Assembly: GCA_000697665.1 (NCBI GenBank)
Contig: KL197723.1
Coordinates: 586,203-650,202 of the forward strand
Length of the DNA stretch: 64,000 bases
Direction: 5' to 3'
DNA from: Jaapia argillacea MUCL 33604
Taxonomy: Eukaryota; Basidiomycota; Agaricomycetes; Jaapiales; Jaapiaceae
A program made the translations under genes and the position numbers. Numbering within the stretch: the stretch's first letter is position 1; each line of letters opens with the position of its first letter. Positions 21,027 through 32,826 of the stretch are shown here, in pieces. Below the pieces are notes generated by a model. That model saw only the letters and a program-made list of their open reading frames with translations, was not told where the DNA came from and ran no database searches.

Positions 21027-22846
21027 ATGCAAGACTTTGACCCCGTTAGCTTCGTTCAGAACTTGCAGCTTGTCCACCTTTTCCAACGTGAGTTCAGTGC
21101 CGAAACATTGGAAAGCCACCCTAGCGCCTCACGAGTCACAACTATCTTTGCGTATGCCAGTTTCGGCAGCTGTTGCCACCATTTACGATCACCGTGAGCA
21201 TTCACCACACTTTTGCCTCCCCGAACTACTGGAAGCCCAATATCTCTTGGCCAGTGATTCTCTTTGACCAAGAGGTCAGTAACGACGTCTTCTTTTCTCT
21301 GAGACTCAACTGAGAAGGACTGACGCCTAACGGGTTAGGTCGAACTTATCTGGGTATGCTATCGCTCTCCTTTGAGTTATCGATTGCTGAAGCATCGGGT
21401 TGGCAGAAACGTCCGGGAATTATTGCAAAGATCTTCTTCTTCCTGGTACAAGTAATTCCCACCCCACCGTGAACCACGGTTGATCTCGGTGCAGACTCGA
21501 TACTGCGGCGATTGTTTCGTCATGTAAGTCTCCCATTTACCACAGATGATCAATTTTATGCTGATGTCCTTCTCTCCCTCGTAGCATCATTTTGATTAGT
21601 GTGTTTGACTTCATGTCCAACCGACCCACCCGATTGACTGGATTGTCTAGTTACCTTTACTGAGGCAAACTCGGATAGCGTGAGTTCTCGTCTTACCCCT
21701 CATTCATCTGCTCACATTTGGCGACCTCAACTATTGTCAGTCGTGAGTTGAAATCAATTATCTACACTATATAATCTTCCGCCCACGTTTGTCGCATAGA
21801 TGTTAGCGCACAACTTCTCCATTGACAATATCGCTGAACTCTCATGTTTCAGGTCGTAGCCGTCTTCTCCTGCAAATGTGGGTTACCGTAATACCAGTCT
21901 GGGTCGTGCAAGGTGCGCACCAATTCTCCCTTCGAGGGCATTCCCTACGAATCTCATCTCGCGTTTGGACCTCCACCCAAGTTATCTTGCAGTTTCGAGT
22001 CTATGCAATGTATAACCGCGAGAAATGGGTCCTCGCTTTCACTCTAACATGTTTTCTAGTTCAAGTTGCAGTTATATTGGCTTTTTTTGTCTCGCGCGAC
22101 TATGTTCCAGGTATCACTTACCTTGCACACCCCTCTGCCGATCTTAACTTGCTGATTGTACCCTCCTCGTTAGTCGTCTCCGTTAAGTTCGCTAATTGGA
22201 CGGCCTGTGCAACTACCCAGACGTCGGCAGATACAGTTGGGCCGGGGTTCTCAATTATGATATTTGAGGGAATCTTGTTTTTATTCGCCCTCTATAAGAC
22301 GGTGATGCATGTGCTACGGCTGAATTATCCTTGGACAAGCGATGGCGCTATTGAGGTTCTACTGAGGGATAATATCCTATATTTCTTGATGTTCGTCTTT
22401 CTGATTTCCTTCGTCATCGATTGAGCTCATCCCACTGCTTTTAGTATGTTCTCGATTTACTGCCTGTTGGTCATTAGCTGGTTCACTATTCCCGTGCGTT
22501 CCCAGATACTCCCCATCATTCTTTCCCTCTATCTTCGAGTAACGAGGACCTGACCCTCTGTCCATGTCAACAGAGGATCTGGACTGAGCTCTTAAGCTAC
22601 TTGAATATCACAGCAACCTGCACGCTTGGGTGTCGACTCATGCTCAATATCCGAGAAGTATCGTATCGACACGAGGAGTGTGTAAATACACAGGAGATCG
22701 CCTTCCAGTTGAGGGAGTTGGTGAATGGCGTTCAACGAGGAGTTGTGTCTTCAGGTGCCGATCCTACCGACAGCTTGGCTTGTGGTAGACGCGACGACAA
22801 CGGGGTGGAAGGGGGTGAGCACGAATCGCGCGAGGTGGTTGTGTAG
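21027..22846 (+). CDS. DUF6533-type multipass membrane protein (copy C)
   Basis: Starts MQDFDPVSFVQ. Spliced exons give PVATIYDH-L-ILFDQEVELIW, KRPGIIAKIFFFLTRY, LLLQMWVTVIPVWVVQ, VILQFRVYAMYNREKW, GFSIMIFEGILFLFALYK, LLRDNILYFLMFVFLISF and the last exon with CTLGCRLMLNIREVSYRHE and a charged tail. It has the same tiny exons as copy A (15 and 20 nt). The proximal exons and overall plan equal those of copies A, A' and D; the sequence is nearest to copy D (39239) in the last exon. The role is unknown. It lies head-on against F-box member 3 (minus), a pairing that recurs with a F-box neighbour at copy D. Confidence 0.75.
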
Positions 22847-23607
22847 TTGATCTATCTTGCACACCCAGAATCTGTCACAGACGGCGGCTAATCGACTGTG
22901 AAGCATCACTTTTTAGGAACTTGTAACAACAGGCTACACATATTTGATCCCTCAAAACTTGATCTCTATGATACAGAACACTGATCGAATGAACGGCTTG
23001 ACAGTCCCCCACCTGCTGATGGATGGGTATGATCACGCACTATGAGACTTTGAATAGGGATACCATGTTGGATACGAGCCATCAAGAGTTTGCACAGTGG
23101 TTTGAGCCTGACACTGGACAGTCTCAGGGGGTGGACATGGGCCAAGAGAACGAGCAGCAACCGGGCGCCGCAGGGTCTTCAGGAAGCGGCTCTCAAAGAA
23201 ACGCTAGAAGTGCGTTCGCGGAGATGGAGTCCGTTGGGATGTAGAGGTTCTTCAGCAACGGAGTGCTCCGAGCCAGTTGAGGCATGTGGATCGTGGCTCT
23301 TTGTCGCCGACCTGCTTCATGCTGAGTGATTCGAGAGCCGGAACTTATGCTGCAAAGCAATGATTTGGACCGATCTCGGGATTGAATATCTGCCGAGGGA
23401 AAGGTGTTGAACAGCAGGTGAATGCAGATATGAGATTAATTCGGAAGCGTCTCCGGAAACAGTAAGCGAAGTCAACTGGGGGAAGTGCGCTACAGTATAG
23501 GCCGGGGTTACGTTCGCAAGTGCTCATCAGGAAGCCTTCGACAAGATTAACGGGCAGCACGACTCTACGGGCAGACAACGTCGAGGTTGACGGAAGGTAA
23601 GCCCTAG
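22847..23607. other. Spacer between convergent DUF6533 copy C and F-box member 3
   Basis: I see no gene here. Positions 23260-23400 resemble part of 20640-20800, and 23480 onward begins the segment duplicated from 17145. Confidence 0.45.
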
Positions 23608-25440
23608 TCAGAAGGATAAAATGGCGATACCAAATTTCGACCCATCGTCTTCCTAGGACGAAGGTTAGATACAGTAAAATAGGTCGTAAAAGCGGACTTA
23701 CATCAACCAAAATCAAGCTATCTTTGCTGATCATCGCAGTTCCGAAGGCGTAGGGTCCTATCGAAAGTGGGGGTATCACCACCGTCCCCTTGCGATACGG
23801 AAGCCTGGTAACATATCTTGAGTAACCGAACAGCGCATGATATTCATCCTCGTCACTCGATTCCGAGTCGGGTAGCTTGAGCAAAACTACGCTAGCCCGA
23901 GTCACGCCACTCCGACGCCCATGAGCAAGATCATGACGGATTGCGAGCTGATTGAAGTCGTAGACTGAAACTTCGAAATGTTGCTGTGGGTGAAGGCCAG
24001 TTTGGGTGGATATCCGAGTCGAGGTGACGAAGCGACTTCCTGATACACAACACGTCCAATGTAAGGAGGGAAAGGGGTTATCTAGAAGACAGGTTCTTTC
24101 TGACGCCCAGTCAACCCATTCCACACAAGCGTGGTCACTTCCAGACTGGCGAAGAGGTGATAGGAACACGGAGACCGGGATGATGTGGGTCCAGCCAACG
24201 GGCCCGTTTGGGGTGAACAACTTTATCATCACAGCGACAATTTTCGAGTCAGGCGAGAGATCGAAGGGGGCTTGAGATCCCGAGAGACCCACGGATGCTG
24301 GAGTTGGGAGATATCTGATGGATAGATAGTAATCGCATTGCGGGGGATTCGGGTAGAGGAAATAGGGGGTGAGGTTTCTTTCTCTATCCTCGACGTCGTC
24401 TTTGAGGGAGTGAACACGGAGGCCTGCCCGTCCACCTGACATGGAGGCAAGTAGAAAACTATCACGAGTCAGAAACGTGAAAGAATGAATCTCAATGTCA
24501 TCTGTCGACCGCAAACACTGGGGAAAGGTGTCAGAGAATGGTAGCTGGTGTTGAGATGGTAAGAAGCTACCATTTCCAGCGCTCCCACCTTCCACTGCCA
24601 CATGCAGAAATAACCATGGAGGTGATAAGTGGAAAACCCAACAGCAAGTCTATTGCCTAGGACCTGAATGTCGAGCTGGGTGTCTTGGTGGTGAATGTTC
24701 AGAGGCTCGGAAATGAAATATCCCATGGGGGGCCCCGCGAGGTGTGGTTCTCCGGTTGTCAGGGACCGCGTATGAATGCGGCAACGACACGGTATTCGGA
24801 ATGTTGCTCCAGTATGCCTAATGAATCCTTCAGCACGGGTTATATGAATGGTGAAACGCGGCGTACGTGGATGGGAGGATCTCCACAAGCACAACCAGGT
24901 CTTGTGTGGAATCGACTTTGAAGTCATTGAACTCAGAACCAACGCCTTTGATCTTCCAATTCTTACTTGGTATACCGCGCGCGATGCCAGGCAGTTGTCT
25001 CAAAAAAAGAGAGTCGGACTCTCCAGAGAGTGCCAACACATCTCCATCCAGTTCCCATAGATCCGCGTCTCCATCGAGGGCCTGCAGAACTTCCTCTTGC
25101 TTCCAGCGAAGATTGGCCCAGCTTTCTTGGTAGTTTGCCAATCGCCGCCTGCGTTCCTCGGTTGTCATATTCGAGTTGGGGCCGTCCACCATGCCGGCAA
25201 TGGCGAGCTCTATTTTGTATTGTAAGCCAGGGGTGGCATCGACGAGTGCTCTAGAGACGTGCGAGACCTGGTCGACGCACAGTGCGGAAACTTGTAAGTT
25301 GCACCAAACTAGAGAACAAATTGGCATGAATAACTCACCTGTCGAAAGATGAGAAGACTCCGAAAATCCAGTTTGTTGAGCACTGCAATCGTGAGCTCAG
25401 GAGGCAGTGACCCAAGCATCTTGCCAAAGTAGTCCTGTCC
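23480..25440 (-). repeat. Segmental duplicate carrying F-box member 3
   Basis: Direct copy of 17145-19100, about 6.3 kb away. Exons, introns and 3' flank are all retained. Confidence 0.85.
23608..25419 (-). CDS. F-box protein (member 3), twin of member 2
   Basis: Starts MLGSLPPELTIAVLNKLDFR and ends in a separate last exon that begins EDDGSK and finishes AILSF. The intermediate blocks are as in member 2: YKIELAIAGMVDGPNSN, YQESWANLRWKQEEVLQAL, CRIHTRSLTTGEPH, MWQWKVGALEM, SFTFLTRDSFLLASMSGGRA and MISKDSLILVD. All frames are open. Differences from member 2 are few and spread out, and several are synonymous. The protein is about 590 residues. Function beyond SCF substrate binding is unknown. 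Confidence 0.85.
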
Positions 25441-25794
25441 GACAGTCTATGGATATCGATGATGTTGCGAATGCGTTGTCGTGGTCAGTGTTTAGCGTTC
25501 AACTGTCAGCTCACTGGCAATGACACGAGCACCGAGTGGCATGATCGCCTTTGTACTTGCAGACTTCGTGCACCACCGGCATTTACTGATGGGCTCAGGC
25601 TCCACGTGTGCAGCTGCATGTCCAGACTCGAAAGATAGGGAGAATAAGTAGTGAGTAGAGAAACTACCGCGCGACTGTTTTCTAAGTTATGCATCAAGGG
25701 AGGTACGGGGTCTGAGATCTGAGGCCCAGGAAAAACTACAGTCAACGCATTTTTGCTTGAAGCAGACTGACGAAGATCCCCCTAAACCCATCCT
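25441..25794. other. Spacer, promoter side of F-box member 3
   Basis: About 350 bp between the F-box start (minus) and the end of the SGNH hydrolase gene (minus). The first part shows weak similarity to 19100-19190, the flank of the twin gene. No gene is seen. Confidence 0.4.
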
Positions 25795-26984
25795 TCAGAC
25801 CTCCGATGGTGATGAAATATACATATCCTTCAGTGCACTCTCCAGGCGACTCGCAATAATTCCCTGAACAGCACTCGTGATATGCAACTCATCGCTCCAG
25901 ATCTCTCCGCCGTCTTCCTCCGGTGCATCAGATCCGAACTCATACTCCGTCGGATCGTCAAGGATGTCAGAGAGGACCCGATGGGCTGAGAACACCACAA
26001 CCGAGGCTTGCTTGCTTTCGTCTGCGAACGAGCTTGCCTGGGATCTAAGCAGTGTGTTCCAGGTACTACATCTGCCGGCCAGTTCTGTTTGTTGATCCAC
26101 GCCTGGATGAAGAAAATGGGAGTTCCATGAGTTGCGTACTGGGAGGTTGGTGTTACTTACCACCGGGAGACCTGTCCATGGGCGGGACATCAACGAGAAG
26201 AAAGTTTCGAGCTCCAGCTTTCACATAGAGATCGTGGAGGGCATCCGAGACTACCTCCATTATCTCCTCCAAATCATCCTCCCATGTTCGCCTAGGGGAA
26301 AAATCAGCTTGGACGCTAGACACATCGCTGAGCGCTTACCCACAGTCATTAATGCCAATCCAAATAACTGCCGGATATCAGTACGGCCAACAGATAGCTG
26401 GGTGCATAAAGTGGCTGACCATAGAGTGTTTTACCCGGATTCAATGGGGGCCCGGATTTCTGCGATACCTTTGCTGGGAACTGTGCAAAGAATCGTTTGA
26501 GTTGGTCAGCGAGATCGTCCTCGGCAGTGTCCCCTGCTGATGCGAAATTGTGGAACTCGATCACGTCACCGCTGCTGGTTCGCCGCGAATGAGCGATGTG
26601 TTCTACCTATCCACTACCCATTAGCGTAGACCATGAAAGTGGGTGGCAGCCCACGTACCCAGTTTCTGGATTCAGTTTCTGCAGCGAGCTCGTCGCTTCG
26701 CGGGGTCGAGCTATAAGAATCTCCACTAGGAATGGACAAAAGCGTGTCAGGCGAGTACGTCCATGCCGTCGATTCATGTCTGACAATATTACCAAGTCCT
26801 GTATGCTCGCCCAACCAGGCCACTGTGCTCGCTTCACACACACAGGCACATCTCCTTTCGTCGAAGGTCAGCGATTCCTTTATGAGTGGATCCTTAGTAC
26901 TGCCCGAAACGCACCTGTGGTCTTGCTCCTCTTGAGGGCAGTCCCACGGAGATCGTCGTCGCTGGGTGCACGCTTGCTTGCCAT
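25795..26984 (-). CDS. GDSL/SGNH-family hydrolase (CE16-like esterase)
   Basis: The catalytic blocks are spread over several exons. Block I is LVIFGDSYSS, formed across an intron with a gtcaga donor inside the first part. Then come ESRNWVRGLPPT and EFHNFASAGDTAEDDLADQL, block III VIWIGINDCG, and EDDLEEIMEVVSDALHDLY. NFLLVDVPPMDRSPG follows, and near the C-terminus SDELHITSAVQ supplies the catalytic Asp and His (D-x-x-H). This matches fungal SGNH lipases/acetylesterases of the CE16 type. The N-terminus (MASKRAPSDDDLRG) has no signal peptide, unlike secreted CE16 enzymes, so a cytosolic role is inferred if the start is right. The substrate cannot be told from sequence. Confidence 0.8.
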
Positions 26985-27496
26985 GTCTTATGGATCCGCG
27001 GGTTTTTGAGCTTGCCAGGTGAATCCCTACTCGTTGGTCCTCCGAGTCGACGATTTCGACTCGCTAGATGCCTTGAGAGTCAGCTGTACCGTGGACGAGA
27101 ATCACAAATCAAGAGTAGCCCCACGAGAGATAGTATGGTGCAGTCTTTGAAACCACAGAATATTCGAACGCTGAGGTAGTACTAGTAGTAAGTAGGTATG
27201 GAATCGGAGGCGGGCAAATACTTGACCCCACGTGTCACCGTATAGAGCTAACATTGACAAGGACAGTTCCACTGAGTGGGCCAGCGCCCCTATCTTTTAG
27301 GACCCTTGAATAAAGCCCCTCGATTGAGATTGTTAGTGATAATACAACAAGTGTGTGCTATGTCATTGATACATTTCCGAGGTCCGACCCCTTAATCCCT
27401 TCGTAACACTCCTGTCTTTAACTTTCTTGCGATAGTTCCGGCCATCTGCCCTCCTGGATCCTTTCCATCCCCTCCATCCATCCCGCCATCCCTCCC
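26985..27496. other. Promoter of the SGNH gene and 3' flank of F-box gene 4
   Basis: Both neighbours are on the minus strand, so this 0.5 kb is the upstream region of the hydrolase and the terminator side of the next gene. No coding frame or repeat is convincing. Confidence 0.4.
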
Positions 27497-29964
27497 TTAC
27501 CCAACAAGCAAAATATCAATCCCCGTAACCCGATCATTATTCTCATCCATCTGTACAACAGCCCCAAACTATTCCATCAGTCACTCTGCCACACACAAAA
27601 AGGGGAAAAGGGATCGAAGAAAAAAGGGAAAGACAGCCCAAGGAAACAAACTCACGGTCATCCCAATAATCCTCTCCTCATCCATCAAAACAGCAGCATA
27701 ATCATACTCCTCCTCACTCACACTCTCCACATACCCAAGCTCACTCCAAACTTCCACGCCCTCCTCTCCACCAACATACAACTGTACAGGCAAAGCCGTA
27801 CGTTCCGTCACCAACCTCACTTTCTTACCTCCGCCAATATCGATTACTTTACCTGGAAGGGATGAATCCATGGTGGATGAGATAGACATTCGGTCCGGGT
27901 CGTATACGGGATAGGGGTGGTAAGAGGAGAAAGTGGATGAGGTGTCTCCGTCTTCATCGTCCTCGTCCTCCTCTTCTTCGTATGGCTCGAGGAGACTGGA
28001 AGGCGCCAACCGAGCTAGGATAGACCTGAACCGACTTACCCCTGCGCTCGCAGCGGCTTCTCCTTCCTCAGTAAGAGCCCCAGAGAAGCGACTACTCCCC
28101 TCGCCCCTCCCCTCATCAAACACACCAAAAACAGCCTCTCCAACCCTCCTCTCTCCATCTTCCTCAAGCTTCCTCCATTCCCCCTCCCTCACCTTCCCCA
28201 ACTTCAACCTCTCCTCCTCCAACTTCAACTCTTCCTCCTTCCTCCAAGCCTCCATCTCCTCTTCCTCCCTCCTCTTCTCTTCCTTCGTCCTCCTCTCCCT
28301 CCTCGCCTTTTGCTCCTTCCAAACTCCTTCCATTTTCTTAACTGCTAGCCTCCCGAAATCCCGGACTACGATGGGACTGGCGTTATCTTCTAACACGCTG
28401 ACGTAGCGTTGGCCACAAGTCGTCGTGATCCATCGCGTGGGTGTGTTGTCCGTTAGGAACCAACGGGTTGCGGGGGGACCCCAGAGGGGGAAGTCGAGGG
28501 TGGGGCAAGGTGGGTCTTCAGGCGATGAGGAACGCGATTGTGATTCAGGATCCAAGTCCATTTTGGATACGCTTGGCAGTGGCGGGAAGGAAAGAGGAGG
28601 AGAGGGAGCACGGAAGTACCGTAATAACGAACTCCGATGAACCACAAATGAAACAGAGCTAACGTGTCCAAACCTCAGCGGGACCGTATCCTGAATCAAC
28701 ATATTGAAAATCAGGATTGCATCTTCCGGTGCATCATGAAATCCCTGCGTATCCTCGTTCCCCCCCGAATTTGCTTTGCTTTCGTAGTAGGCGGCGCCGA
28801 GAGGATTGGGTTCGGCTCGACATGCCATACGGATGATTGTGCAGATTGATTTCAAAGGTGGGAGGCCGAGGGATATGGATGTGCGAAGACGGGTGGGTGC
28901 AGGTGGGTAAGAAGACGTAGGGTATGAGGCGGTGGGAGGTATTGGGACTAAGTCGAGGGATTGCGTCGTTAAGTTTGGGAGGAGGAGGACGTGTTCGGAG
29001 AGGAAAGCGAGTGTCGTATATGTCATCCAATCTGCATCGTACGTCTACCCAGAACCAAAATCAGTTTCGTTCATAAGAGATATAACTTCAACAATTCGAC
29101 ACTCACAGCTTTCAAATACCCCTTCTTCCAATCCCAAATATACAGCCAATCTTTGGTTGTTGGACCCGAATAAGGGAAGGTTAACAACAAGGCGAGGGTG
29201 TCACCCACGATCTCGATACCGAGACTGCAATGACCTTGTGCGCCCATTACTTTGCATACGAACAAGACTGGCTGGGAAGCAAGAGGGTGCGGACAGGGTT
29301 TTGATGAGGTGGACGACGCCGAGAACTGGAGGAGGTGGATTGTTATTATTTGGGGCGTTAGGGGAGTGGGGAGGAGGTCGGTTGGGTCGTCATGACTGCA
29401 GGATACAACATCAGACGTCAAAATCTTGGAAAGACGAGAGGGCAGAAGATGGGCTCACTATGCAACGACTGCGAGCAAGTCATGTTCCCGTAAAGCCAAC
29501 CCAATATCGATGATATCCTCTCCAACCTCAATACTCTTCCACTCTGGAGACTTCACCTCCCCATCATCCAACGAAGGTAACTCAACATACTTCAACCCCT
29601 TCGTAGGCCTCAAACTCCCCACCTCTGCCACGCCAAGCAAATATACACCGCCTGTAAAATCATAGATCCCCGAAGGCCTATGCTTGATCCTCACCCCCAC
29701 AGTTTTCGCGATACTCAATTTCCTCCATGCTTCGCTTCTGGCTCGAAGTTTGGAGAGTTTTTCGGAGAGCGAGAAGGGGGAGAGAGGGTTATCGGATGTG
29801 GAAGTTGATTCGAGTTCGATCAGGTACTGGAGGATGGTGGAGGTTGTTATTAGGGTGTAAAGGGATTTGCAGGTGAGGAGGCAGGATGTGAGGGAGGACA
29901 GCGGGAGGTAGCACAAGATCCGGATGAGGAGCTCGGGGGGCAGCGAGATGAGTGTTTGGCTCAT
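27497..29964 (-). CDS. F-box protein with acidic/charged insert (member 4)
   Basis: Starts MSQTLISLPPELLIRILCYL, a clear N-terminal F-box with SLTSCLLTCKSLYTLI. Downstream parts parallel the main family in order: an exon with VKSPEWKSIEV, then GIEIVGDTLALLLTFP and YIWDWKKGYLKA, then a long exon. This protein is longer and carries a coiled-coil-like charged run (QKARRERRTKEEKRREEEEM) near its middle. It has an acidic stretch (EPYEEEEDEDDEDGD) and then GYVESVSEEEYDYAAVLMDE. A short last exon (MDENNDRVTGIDILLVG) ends at 27497, again echoing the small terminal exons of the family. It is probably a diverged older member. A Ser-rich open frame on the opposite strand here is a shadow of the Glu/Lys codons. 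Confidence 0.8.
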
Positions 29965-30249
29965 TGATATTCAAGTTGGGTTTGTCGTGATGATGATGGT
30001 GGGTGAATGAGAGACAGCAACGACAGCAATGTAAACACCCAGCTACAGTGCAAATGCGCTGGAAAGCCTGGAATCGAGACAGGTTTTGGGTGACGACGGA
30101 CCTTACGAGGAGATGCACACGCGATCAATATGTGGAGCAGGTTTTCTACTCGAGCTCAGCTTCGAGCACATCCATAGAAATCATGAGCTCAATTCCATTC
30201 GTGCGTATAAGTACATCCATAACAATCATCACGGCCGTCTCAAATGTCA

Positions 30250-32826
30250 TCACAAAACATATCTAAAATCCCGGTTCTGCCTATCCGTCAAATCCAAGAA
30301 TTCCTAGACGAAACGAATCCAGCGTCAGCACCGCCCACATCGCCAAAGCCAGGATGACACGACGGAGGGAGTGCTCACCTTATCGACCTTCTTCTCGACC
30401 CTCTTCCCATTGACATCGACACTCTCGATATAAACATCATCATAAGTATCATCTGGGGGCTCATGGTCTCGCTTGGTGTTCTCAGCGGCGAGACGACGGC
30501 GGATGAAGAGGAGGAGTAAAGGGCAGATGGTGTAACAAATAGCGATGACGATCCAAGGGACGTGGTTCCTATAATTGGGCGGATCAGTGATTGAGCCAAG
30601 AGCGATCAAGGGAACCCCTTGAACGAAGAAAGGAACGTACCTCGGTTTATATTTGGCTTGCCACAAGAAAGGACCAGCAGCGTTACCAACACAATATGCC
30701 GACAACATGATCGCATTAGCTAGAGAACCAAAGTCAACAATGCATAGTGTATAAGGAGACTCGGACACGTACTAGTCACCCGCTTGGTATGTCCAGCAGT
30801 AGTTTGCGATAACCACGCCAACGACAAGACCTACACCAACAAGAGAAGACGATCAACAAAACCCTTCGCACGCAAAAACTTCAAAACATACAAATCCAGT
30901 AGTTCCAACACCTACACATCACCCCCAACACAACCGTCAGCAACATCGTAGTGAAAAAAAAGTCTCACTCACCAGTCAACCATTGCGAGAATAACAACCC
31001 AACTTTATCACTCCATGGCAATGTATTGATCAAAATACACCCCAACAAATTCGGCAAGAAATAAACAGCTCCAACATACGCTCTCGCATCTTTCCACCTC
31101 GAAGCAAAGATCACTCCAGTCCAAATGGTAGTGATCTCAATGAAACCATCTACACAACCAAGAAGGGTAGTTTGGAGAGGTGAGAAGCCGAATGAAGAAA
31201 CGATGATTTGACGTTGGTTCGTTAATGAATTGGGGACATTGTCAAGGGCGGAGAAGAGTGCGAAGAGCCATGTTTTAGGATCGGTCAGAGCTTCTATCAT
31301 TTGTTCTTTTTTGAAATGTTTGTTCTCCACTCCCGTTTGGTTTTCCTATTATTTTCGGATGAGTGGGTTGTGGTACTGACACCGGATGAGTGGTAACGTA
31401 CCTTGATGCGCTGAACGGCCTTTGCGCGTTCATCGGGTGTGAGGAACCAAGCGTTGGTGGGAGAGTCGGGGAACAAGAACCTATCGATGGCGAACGTGCC
31501 ATTCGTTAACGCCCCTGAATGGCGATGTGAGTCAAGACATGACAAACCAATAACAGATGGCGCAGATGAAGGTAATGACCCCAGTTATAATCATCAACCT
31601 GTTTACAAAACCAAGACCCTATGAGATCATAGTTCGCATCAAGGTAACAGAGGGCATACCATTGCCAAGGTTCAAAACCTGTAGTCTTGATATGCAAACT
31701 CCCAAAACTAATAAATCCCGAAATAATTTGCGCAGTCCCATTCATCAAAACTAACCCACCAATCAGTACCACCCCAACCAACACGCATACCGGGAAAGGG
31801 TACTCACACCAATACCCAGTCCTCAACGTCTGCTCCTTCCTCGTATAAAACATTGAACTGACAATCATGAACCCAGCCGTTATGCTACCTTCACAAGCCC
31901 CTAGGATGAGACGGACGATGAAGAGACCAGCAAAGTTTTTGCAGGCTGCGTGGGAGGCGAGAGCGGCGGACCAGATTAGGATGTTTATGCTGGTGGGAGG
32001 GGTTAATAGGGTAAAGGAGGTTTTAGATGAAGGGGAGAGGGGAGGAAGGAGTCGGGATGCACCCACCTCATCCATTTTCCGACTGGGAAGCGTTGTAGGG
32101 CCAAGTTTTGTGGGTACTCAAATAAGAGGTAGGAGAGGTAGAAGATCGTTCCAAGCCTTCAACACGCTCCAAGTCAGTCCCCACGAGAAGAACGAGTAAA
32201 CAGGGAGCGAAGGCGCGCTTACCAGTTATACCTGACAAGGACTAGTCGGCCATGATGGAGTAAATGAAGGTAGGAGAGAGACGTACTGGTTAGTGTTCAG
32301 GTGTGTTGCTGTCCTACATGCAACGATGGGACGTCAACGTAGGCTCGTAGGACGAGAGGCGGGAGAGAGTACGTACTCGATTCCGAGAATCGCGGAGCTT
32401 CCGAGCGTAGTCTTATCCATAAACTGAACCCTATAAAACCGAGAGGTGTGAGATCGGGATGATAGAGGGATATTTGGCGGTAATCTACCAGTAGAGTGCT
32501 AAGGTGATGATGAGTCAGTGATTTCATGGTCTTCAAGAACGGTGCCCAAGGGTAGAGCAGGAACTTACTGCACATCAAAGGTAAGATATGCCAATCAATC
32601 TTCTTTCTTCAAACACAACACACACCGATCAGTACCCCACACAAGCCATACAACGACCGTAAAACTCGCCTGATCCTCAAAGCTTCAGCCTCGTCCAACT
32701 CGATCTCACCACCCGCAACCAACTGCGCACCGGTATCGACTTCAGACACCTTGACATTATGGGCATGATGCTGTTGTTGCTTCTCATCCTCGAACCTAGG
32801 TTTTTCGCTGCTCGTTTCTGAGCTCA
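30250..32826 (-). CDS. MFS transporter, allantoate permease-like (ACS family)
   Basis: A multi-exon gene starting MSSETSSEKPRFEDEK. After a hydrophilic N-terminus come KIDWHILPLMC and VQFMDKTTLGSSAILGI, the typical start of the anion:cation symporter family (yeast Dal5 group). Next are VRLILGACEGSITAGFMIVS and SMFYTRKEQTLRTGYW, then the loop with WFLTPDERAKAVQRIK, and ALTDPKTWLFALFSALDNVP. Further spans contain FGFSPLQTTLLGC and YVGAVYFLPNLLG. The last exon ends EFLDLTDRQNRDFRYVL, a C-terminal signature of this family. About twelve spans are expected in the plasma membrane. The substrate is likely a small organic anion such as allantoate, ureidosuccinate or nicotinate, but cannot be fixed from sequence. 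Confidence 0.88.

Noticed and set aside
27933-28406. Long Ser/Pro-rich open frame on the plus strand
   Set aside because: It is the antisense shadow of the Glu/Lys/Arg-rich exon of F-box member 4; composition alone explains the open frame.
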